A stretch of 64,000 bases of DNA from Planctomycetes bacterium B3_Pla (GTDB lineage: Bacteria; Planctomycetota; Phycisphaerae; Sedimentisphaerales; Anaerobacaceae). Below the pieces are notes generated by a model that was not told where the DNA came from, searched no databases, and saw nothing but the letters and a program-made list of their open reading frames with translations. The DNA is taken from contig NJBM01000004.1 in NCBI GenBank assembly GCA_005223045.1, positions 124,001 to 188,000 of the forward strand, written 5' to 3'. The translations under genes and the position numbers were made by a program. Position 1 is the stretch's first letter. Every line of letters begins with the position of its first letter. Positions 63,129-64,000 of the stretch are shown here, one piece after another.

Positions 63129-63325
63129 AAGCTCTCAAGAATCCGTACACGTCCCTAATAATGCCCGCTAAATTCCCCGGGAAGAAATAGGTATACTGTC
63201 CCCCGGTAGGCCCCGGTAGGTCGATAGCGGCTGTCGTTTTCACGCCGTGTTCAAGCTTTCGGCAACTTACTACAAAGCTAAGTGGACAACTGCTTCGATC
63301 GGATCAACCTAAGCGTTTGGCTCGA

Positions 63326-63958
63326 CTACTTCTTTTCACCAGGCTTACTCGGCTTGATAACAGGCTGAGGCGACTCTGTTTTGCCGTGTGTATTGATTTT
63401 GCCGGGATCGACCGTTGTGGGCACAGCTTTGGGGGCTTCTGTTTTACCCTCGTTAAGTGGAGTATTCTTATTTTCGCTCATTACTCTGGATACCTCGTGA
63501 TTCTCTTTCATAATGGAATAGTTATTGATCTGAATCAATGATACGTAGGTTAGGATTGTGAAAACGCCAATACAGAACACAATGAAAGCAAATTTGTTAC
63601 AAAATCTTGTGACTTTATTTTGCCAATAGACCTTCTCTGGAGTTGTATCTGCTTTTTTAGTTTTAAGTTCCTTTCGATATTGATTGTCAAGCTCATCAAT
63701 CTTTCTATCCATATTAGACTTGGCAAACAGATAGCTGGCTAGATTAGACATCAGTACAATCAGGAAAGCAGCCCAAGAGGCAAATATGAGAAAAAATGTG
63801 ACTTTGTTAAAGGGTTCTCCGATCTTATCTAAGAATGTTATTGATAGAACAAGGCAACCTGTTGATAAACTTAATATAGACTTGTCAAATGCTTCGAAGG
63901 AGTCATCTCTTATTGCTACAAGTTCAGCACGTCTTTTTATGTATTCTTCGTGATTCAT
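63326..63958 (-). CDS. small membrane protein with charged disordered tail
   Basis: The 210-residue protein has a charged N-terminal helix (MNHEEYIKRRAELVAIRDDSFEAFDKSI). Two close hydrophobic segments follow (about 30-75), then a coiled region (NMDRKIDELDNQYRKELKTKK), a third membrane segment (NKFAFIVFCIGVFTILTYVSLI) and a Pro/Lys-rich tail. Proteins of this plan are widespread and uncharacterised; some resemble SLATT-type effector membrane domains, but that link is weak here. The gene is AT-richer than those to its left. No ribosome site is obvious before ATG 63958. Confidence 0.72.
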   Translation of the reverse strand: MNHEEYIKRRAELVAIRDDSFEAFDKSILSLSTGCLVLSITFLDKIGEPFNKVTFFLIFASWAAFLIVLMSNLASYLFAKSNMDRKIDELDNQYRKELKTKKADTTPEKVYWQNKVTRFCNKFAFIVFCIGVFTILTYVSLIQINNYSIMKENHEVSRVMSENKNTPLNEGKTEAPKAVPTTVDPGKINTHGKTESPQPVIKPSKPGEKK

Positions 63959-64000
63959 GATTATTCAAGATCGAACATAATGATATACAAAACTTATTGT

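Overview
The window looks like a chromosomal piece of a Gram-negative member of the Planctomycetota, most likely a Phycisphaerae-type anaerobic or facultative polysaccharide degrader. This is inferred from content, not from a marker gene. The hallmarks are Tat-exported sulfatases and Gfo/Idh/MocA oxidoreductases, a prepilin-like protein inside a sugar operon, secreted DUF1080 and DUF2961 proteins, a dockerin-like C-terminus, a hydrazine-synthase-alpha-like cytochrome c fusion, and a Kdo transferase that implies lipopolysaccharide.

Layout. 1-1.3 kb holds the 3' part of an HNH endonuclease gene and a Vsr-type nuclease. A tRNA-Arg(CCG) follows, then the three-gene proton-translocating transhydrogenase operon (pntAA-pntAB-pntB). 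Converging on it, from 19.6 kb down to 4.8 kb, is an almost complete TCA-cycle cluster on the minus strand: fumC, acn, sdhA, sdhB, sucC, sucD, then a probable terminator and new promoter, then sucA, sucB, lpd, gltA. Isocitrate and malate dehydrogenases and the succinate dehydrogenase membrane anchor are not present. sucC appears to start at an ATC codon.

19.9-33.2 kb is a carbohydrate region: a sulfatase on the plus strand, then a minus-strand series with a Tat-exported oxidoreductase, a prepilin-like protein, a LacD-type aldolase and the myo-inositol enzymes IolE, IolD, IolC and IolB. Next to it is a 1207-residue beta-helix/propeller/triheme protein.

33.2-35.4 kb is a repeat-rich, gene-poor stretch. 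It contains seven direct repeats, nested palindromes, a MITE-like element and a duplicated 3' end of an oxidoreductase gene that also lies 3 kb away. 35.4-52 kb is a second polysaccharide-degradation region: two oxidoreductases, a sulfatase, an esterase-DUF1080 fusion, a large secreted FN3-like protein, a HAD phosphatase, glycosidase-like proteins, a CehA-type metallohydrolase, a DUF1080 protein and a SASA esterase.

52-61.8 kb mixes cell-envelope and regulatory genes: a two-lobed aspartic protease-like protein, waaA, a LolA-like lipoprotein, a ComEA-like HhH protein, a GH10-like protein lacking both expected catalytic glutamates, a lipoprotein amidase, and an RsbW/STAS partner-switch pair. 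The right end has more dispersed repeats, a YgiT/DUF4258 toxin-antitoxin pair, a 57-residue lipoprotein and a small membrane protein.

All assignments come from reading translations and motifs by eye. No database search was run.
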